Positions 11,446 to 13,953 of a stretch of 13,953 nucleotides of DNA are shown here, one piece after another (within the stretch, counting starts at the first letter, position 1; the number at the start of each line of letters is the position of its first letter). Where the stretch lies: contig JAUWKY010000012.1 in assembly GCA_030613915.1 (NCBI GenBank), positions 1 through 13,953 of the forward strand, given 5' to 3'. The position numbers and the translations under genes are program-made. The notes below the pieces were generated by a model. The model worked only from the letters and a program-made list of their open reading frames with translations. It was not told the origin of the DNA and ran no database searches. The DNA comes from Syntrophobacterales bacterium (GTDB taxonomy: Bacteria; Desulfobacterota; Syntrophobacteria; BM002).

Positions 11446-11823
11446 GTGGCTAGAATCCTGCTGGTGGATGATGAGCAGTACATTCGCCGACTCTACACCG
11501 AGGAGCTTTCTGAGGAGGGTCACGAGGTCTTCACTGTGGCTTCGGGACATAATCTTCTGAAGAGGATTGACTCTTTCCAACCCGAGGCGGTTGTTCTGGA
11601 TATCAAGCTTGTGGACTACGACGGCCTAGAACTTCTGCAGGATATCCGTAATCAGCACTATGACCTGCCGGTGATTCTTTGCACTGCGTACGATACATAT
11701 AAAGAAGACCCCAAATCTATCGCCGCAGACTACTATGTGGTCAAATCATTTGACCTCTCCGAACTGAAAATGGCAATTCAAAGAGCCCTCGAAGCACACA
11801 CTTCTGTCCGACTGAGCGTGTAG
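11446..11823 (+). CDS. Receiver-only response regulator (CheY-like)
   Basis: A 125-residue stand-alone REC domain that should be phosphorylated by a histidine kinase and act by protein contact, since no output domain follows. The acidic pocket is D8-D9 (LLVDDEQ), the phosphoacceptor is D52 (VVLDIKL), the switch Thr is T80 (ILCTAYD) and the conserved Lys is K100 (YYVVKSFD), followed by Ser in place of the usual Pro. The start is GTG at 11446, chosen for the strong AAGGAGGTG 6 nt before it and the beta-1 strand right after. No kinase gene lies in the window. Two mini zinc-ribbon genes follow on the same strand, the first 74 nt after the stop, so co-transcription is likely. Confidence 0.93.
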   Translation: MARILLVDDEQYIRRLYTEELSEEGHEVFTVASGHNLLKRIDSFQPEAVVLDIKLVDYDGLELLQDIRNQHYDLPVILCTAYDTYKEDPKSIAADYYVVKSFDLSELKMAIQRALEAHTSVRLSV

Positions 11824-11897
11824 GGAGTACGATCTGATCTGACAGCTTCCTTTTCGTGCAACACTTGCAATCCTCTGTATCTGAGGAGGATAGATTC

Positions 11898-12116
11898 ATG
11901 GCAGCGGGTGGCAACCCCCCCCCAGGATTCCCTAAACAGTGCCCGCGCAGACATAAACACCTTTCATGGTCCCCGGGCGATGAGGAAGTCCATTGCTGGG
12001 ACTGCAGCAGATACTATCCAATCTCTGAGTGTTTTGGTTCTCGCATTGTCAGCTCTCCAAGCAAGGCTTCTGAGAAACAGCTCACTCTTTTCAAAGAGGA
12101 AGAGTTGCATGGATAG
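11898..12116 (+). CDS. Small zinc-ribbon-like protein 1
   Basis: A 72-residue protein with likely metal ligands: CPRRHKH (C15, H19/H21), CWDC (C33, C36) and C45 (ISECF), then a charged tail LFKEEELHG. This spacing suggests one zinc site; I do not recognise a family. The frame is open from 11856, but GAGGAGG 8-10 nt before the ATG at 11898 fixes the start there. A run of nine C at 11915-11923 encodes the Pro stretch and is a slippage or sequencing-error hotspot. The stop overlaps the next gene by 8 bp, indicating translational coupling. It follows the response regulator. Confidence 0.7.
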   Translation: MAAGGNPPPGFPKQCPRRHKHLSWSPGDEEVHCWDCSRYYPISECFGSRIVSSPSKASEKQLTLFKEEELHG

Positions 12117-12258
12117 CACCTTTGAACCTGACGAAATCAAACGAGTCAAACTCCATCCTGTCAAATGCTCCAAGTGCAAAGCCAATCTGATGATTAGGCC
12201 AACTGAGAAAGTGTGTCCTGTTTGTGGAGGTTCGCTTCCCAAGCCTGGGAAGCGTTGA
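12109..12258 (+). CDS. Small zinc-ribbon protein 2
   Basis: A 49-residue protein with two CxxC knuckles: CSKC (C20/C23) and CPVCGG (about C37/C40), the form of a rubredoxin-like or zinc-ribbon fold, plus a basic end (PKPGKR). Its ATG lies inside the end of the previous gene (8-bp overlap) with an AGAGGAAGAG site before it. The frame extends upstream to 11908 without stops, but that part overlaps the previous gene and has no ribosome binding site at its start, so I take the short form. It may bind nucleic acid or protein; no specific role can be told. The dispersed repeat R2 starts 6 bp after the stop. Confidence 0.68.
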   Translation: MDSTFEPDEIKRVKLHPVKCSKCKANLMIRPTEKVCPVCGGSLPKPGKR

Positions 12259-12264
12259 CAGCTC

Positions 12265-12320
12265 TCAATATTTTGTGCCAGATTAGATTCCAGCAAAGTG
12301 TGAATTAAGGGATGTAATCC
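12265..12320 (+). repeat. Dispersed ~56-bp repeat, copy R2
   Basis: Gap-free match to R1 (48 of 56). Here the dyad is longest: TGTGAATTA and TAATCCACA pair over 9 bp with one mismatch around loop AGGGATG. It lies between the second zinc-ribbon gene and the convergent GGDEF gene. Confidence 0.8.
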
Positions 12321-12443
12321 ACAGTTTCTCACCTGTTCTGCGAGGCCTTGCCTTTGTCCACTGCATGGCAACATTGCGTATTACTTATATAGAAGACGCG
12401 TTTTGGAATCAGGCCAACCTTATCGGATTTCGGCTTCGGGAGC

Positions 12444-13466
12444 TTACCTCCCATATCGGCGCACAGCGTCCCTACTCTTTTTTTTAACGCTAAACAGTTC
12501 GCGGTCGGCTGTGGCAAGTAGGCTGGTCACATCGGTGGCATGTTCCGGAAAAGTAGCGATCCCGAAGCTGACTCGAAGCTGGACCTCGATACCCTGGTCG
12601 AGCAGATAGACCGTGCTAATTATCCGTGATCGAATCTCCTCAGCCTTTAATTTGGCCTTGACCTGGTCAAAACCAGGCAGGACCACCACGAATTCATCTC
12701 CGGCATAAGCCACGGCATACGCTGGCTCCTCCAGAGATTCCCCAATAGTAGCTGCCACTTGCTGGATGGCTCGGCTACCATTGAGATGGCCGTAAGTGTC
12801 CACCACATGCTTGAAATGGTCGAGGTCCATGAATATGAGTGATAAGGGAGAGTTGGCGGTCTTGCTAGCTTCAATCAACTCCGGTAGAGACTCATACAAG
12901 TAACGGGTGTTATAAAGATCGGTCAAGTTGTCGTGGATGGCTAGATCTTGAATGTGTCGATATCGCTGCGCGTTCTCAACAGCGATGGCCGTATAATCGG
13001 CGATGAGTTTGACCAATGCCACCGCTCTGGCACCAAGGTTGCTGGGATTGACGACTTCGATTACTCCCAGAGTCCGTCCCCCATAGATGACAGGTACACA
13101 AATTATCGAATGGGTAGTAAAACTGGAGTGTTGATCCACAAGATCCGTGAAGAATTCACATTTGCGCACGTCAGCCACGATCATGGGTTCTTGCTGAAGG
13201 GCTACCTGGCCAGCAATACCCTCACCCAAGGACAGGCGGATATCCTTGAGCATTTCTAGATCCAATTCAACGCTAATTTCAAAACGCAGTTTGCCCGTTG
13301 CTTCATCAAGCAGGAGTAATGACCAATGCTCTGCAGGGAGAAGTGCCGAGACTGTTAGCAGGATCGTACGGAATAAGCGCTTCGAGTCCAGTTCGGCGGT
13401 CAAAGCTTTGCTGAGCTCCAAACAAGAAAGTAGATCAGAGCGAGTCAAAGGGCTTTCACCGTCCAT
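12444..13466 (-). CDS. GAF-GGDEF diguanylate cyclase
   Basis: A 340-residue cytosolic protein that should make cyclic di-GMP from two GTP, controlled by its sensor domain. A GAF domain covers roughly residues 20-168 (SLGEGIAGQVALQQEP, IICVPVIYGGRTLGVIEVVN, ADYTAIAVENAQRY). A GGDEF domain covers about 175-340, with DNLTDLYNTRYL, FMDLDHFKHVVDTYGHLNG, the active-site loop AGDEF (255-259) and VSFGIATFPEHA. AGDEF is a variant found in active cyclases. The inhibitory RxxD site before it is absent (EPAY instead), so feedback inhibition is not expected. The frame is open to 13496, but GAGAGGAG 6 nt before the ATG at 13466 marks that as the start. No membrane segment. An A8 tract near the 3' end is prone to slippage. 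Converges with the zinc-ribbon genes. Confidence 0.93.
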   Translation of the reverse strand: MDGESPLTRSDLLSCLELSKALTAELDSKRLFRTILLTVSALLPAEHWSLLLLDEATGKLRFEISVELDLEMLKDIRLSLGEGIAGQVALQQEPMIVADVRKCEFFTDLVDQHSSFTTHSIICVPVIYGGRTLGVIEVVNPSNLGARAVALVKLIADYTAIAVENAQRYRHIQDLAIHDNLTDLYNTRYLYESLPELIEASKTANSPLSLIFMDLDHFKHVVDTYGHLNGSRAIQQVAATIGESLEEPAYAVAYAGDEFVVVLPGFDQVKAKLKAEEIRSRIISTVYLLDQGIEVQLRVSFGIATFPEHATDVTSLLATADRELFSVKKKSRDAVRRYGR

Positions 13467-13894
13467 GGTAATCTCCTCTCCCCGGATTGGAACCACGACT
13501 CTGATAGCATGCGAAGGCCGGTAGGTAGTAACTTAGTCTCTTCTTATCATAAATCGGTAGTGACGACCAAGCTTGATACTCTCACAAACTTCAGCAAGAA
13601 AACAGGGCAGAAATCTAACTATTGAGACACTAAAGGCACTTTTCCTGAGAGCTCACACATCATTCTCCACACTTTTTCCCTCAAGAAAGTTCCTCCACAT
13701 TTTGTGCTAGATTCACTGGGAGCAGTAGTGTGGATTAAGGGATGTAATCTCCAGTTTGCTCTCTCTTTTTTTGCAGAAAATTCCTACTCAAATGGTGGTT
13801 TTTCGTATTGAAAGCGGATTGGCTTATTCTTAAGCTTGATCTACGGAGTAGATTCTTTGCCAGAAACACCCACCTTGATAGGGAGTTTTCCGCC
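13467..13894. other. Gap between the GGDEF gene and the MoaD-like gene
   Basis: A divergent intergenic region of 428 bp. It contains the third dispersed repeat (13697-13750) and a T-run with little structure at about 13766. A weak minus-strand promoter for the GGDEF gene may lie near 13550-13575 (TTGGTC, then TAAGAA). Nothing coding is supported. Confidence 0.5.
13697..13750 (+). repeat. Dispersed repeat, copy R3
   Basis: ATTTTGTGCTAGATT followed by a diverged middle and then AGTGTGGATTAAGGGATGTA, ending TAATCT: the 22-bp core is identical to R1. Same orientation as R1 and R2. It lies about 145 bp before the MoaD-like gene. Confidence 0.75.
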
Positions 13895-13953
13895 ATGAAG
13901 GTCAAATTGAAGTGTTTTGCCAAGTTGTCAGAGAGTGACGTGTGTGATTTCAC
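13895..13953 (+). CDS. MoaD/ThiS-like sulfur carrier, N-terminus only
   Basis: The first 19 codons of a plus-strand gene cut by the right edge: MKVKLKCFAKLSESDVCDF. A beta-strand start of the form MKVKLKCFA.L is typical of MoaD/ThiS ubiquitin-like sulfur carriers, used for molybdenum or tungsten cofactor or thiamin synthesis. GGGAG lies before the ATG. The call rests on few residues; other small proteins could begin similarly. The opposite-strand frame at 13735-13953 has no family features. Confidence 0.5.
   Translation, partial: MKVKLKCFAKLSESDVCDF

Noticed and set aside
11908..12108. Upstream extension of the second zinc-ribbon gene
   Set aside because: It overlaps the first zinc-ribbon gene in another frame and its GTG/ATG options lack an SD; the ATG at 12109 is coupled to the preceding gene.
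13735..13953. Minus-strand frame at the right edge
   Set aside because: It runs through repeat R3's end and antisense to the MoaD-like start; no recognisable motifs.

Overview
The window reads as a chromosomal segment from a Gram-negative bacterium. It shows lipoproteins, an Mla/MCE lipid-transport operon, an rpsF-rpsR-rplI-dnaB cluster, PilZ and GGDEF proteins, and a MoaD-like sulfur carrier. I would guess Desulfobacterota (the former Deltaproteobacteria); this rests on gene style and repeat style only, with no rRNA or database support.

Layout. Positions 1-2473 hold a minus-strand ribosomal/replication operon: promoter, rpsF (S6, with a repeat-encoded acidic tail), rpsR (S18), rplI (L9) and dnaB (cut by the left edge). 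Two related ~190 bp foldback elements lie in it in opposite orientations, one on each side of rplI. One supplies the stop codon of rpsR and the other abuts the dnaB ribosome binding site. Positions 2605-4770 hold a PilZ protein (minus), a divergent unknown lipoprotein (plus), and a sugar-nucleotide epimerase (minus, TTG start). tRNA-His follows, with its own promoter. Positions 5182-8752 are a minus-strand operon mlaE-mlaF-mlaD-TPR lipoprotein with tight overlaps. Its ATPase subunit has lost Walker A, the Q-loop Gln, most of the signature motif, the Walker B Asp-Glu pair and the H-loop His. A PfpI/DJ-1 family gene (8970-9488, minus) comes next, then tRNA-Arg(TCG) and tRNA-Lys(CTT) with a near-consensus promoter and a strong terminator.

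Positions 10058-11445 are mostly non-coding but structured. There are several plus-strand intrinsic terminators, one copy of a dispersed ~56 bp repeat, and a 49-residue cysteine-rich small gene with an excellent ribosome binding site. From 11446 a receiver-only response regulator is followed by two mini zinc-ribbon genes. A convergent GAF-GGDEF diguanylate cyclase (12444-13466, minus) follows, and the start of a MoaD/ThiS-like gene is cut by the right edge.

How the genes connect. The Mla-type genes should move lipids between the membranes, with the TPR lipoprotein as a possible extra partner. PilZ and GGDEF proteins are a c-di-GMP reader and writer but lie 10 kb apart. The most notable signals are the predicted ATPase-dead MlaF, the foldback pair around rplI, the cysteine-rich mini-gene, the three-copy dyad repeat (10271, 12265, 13697), and repeated 7-bp tandem tracts that touch gene ends.
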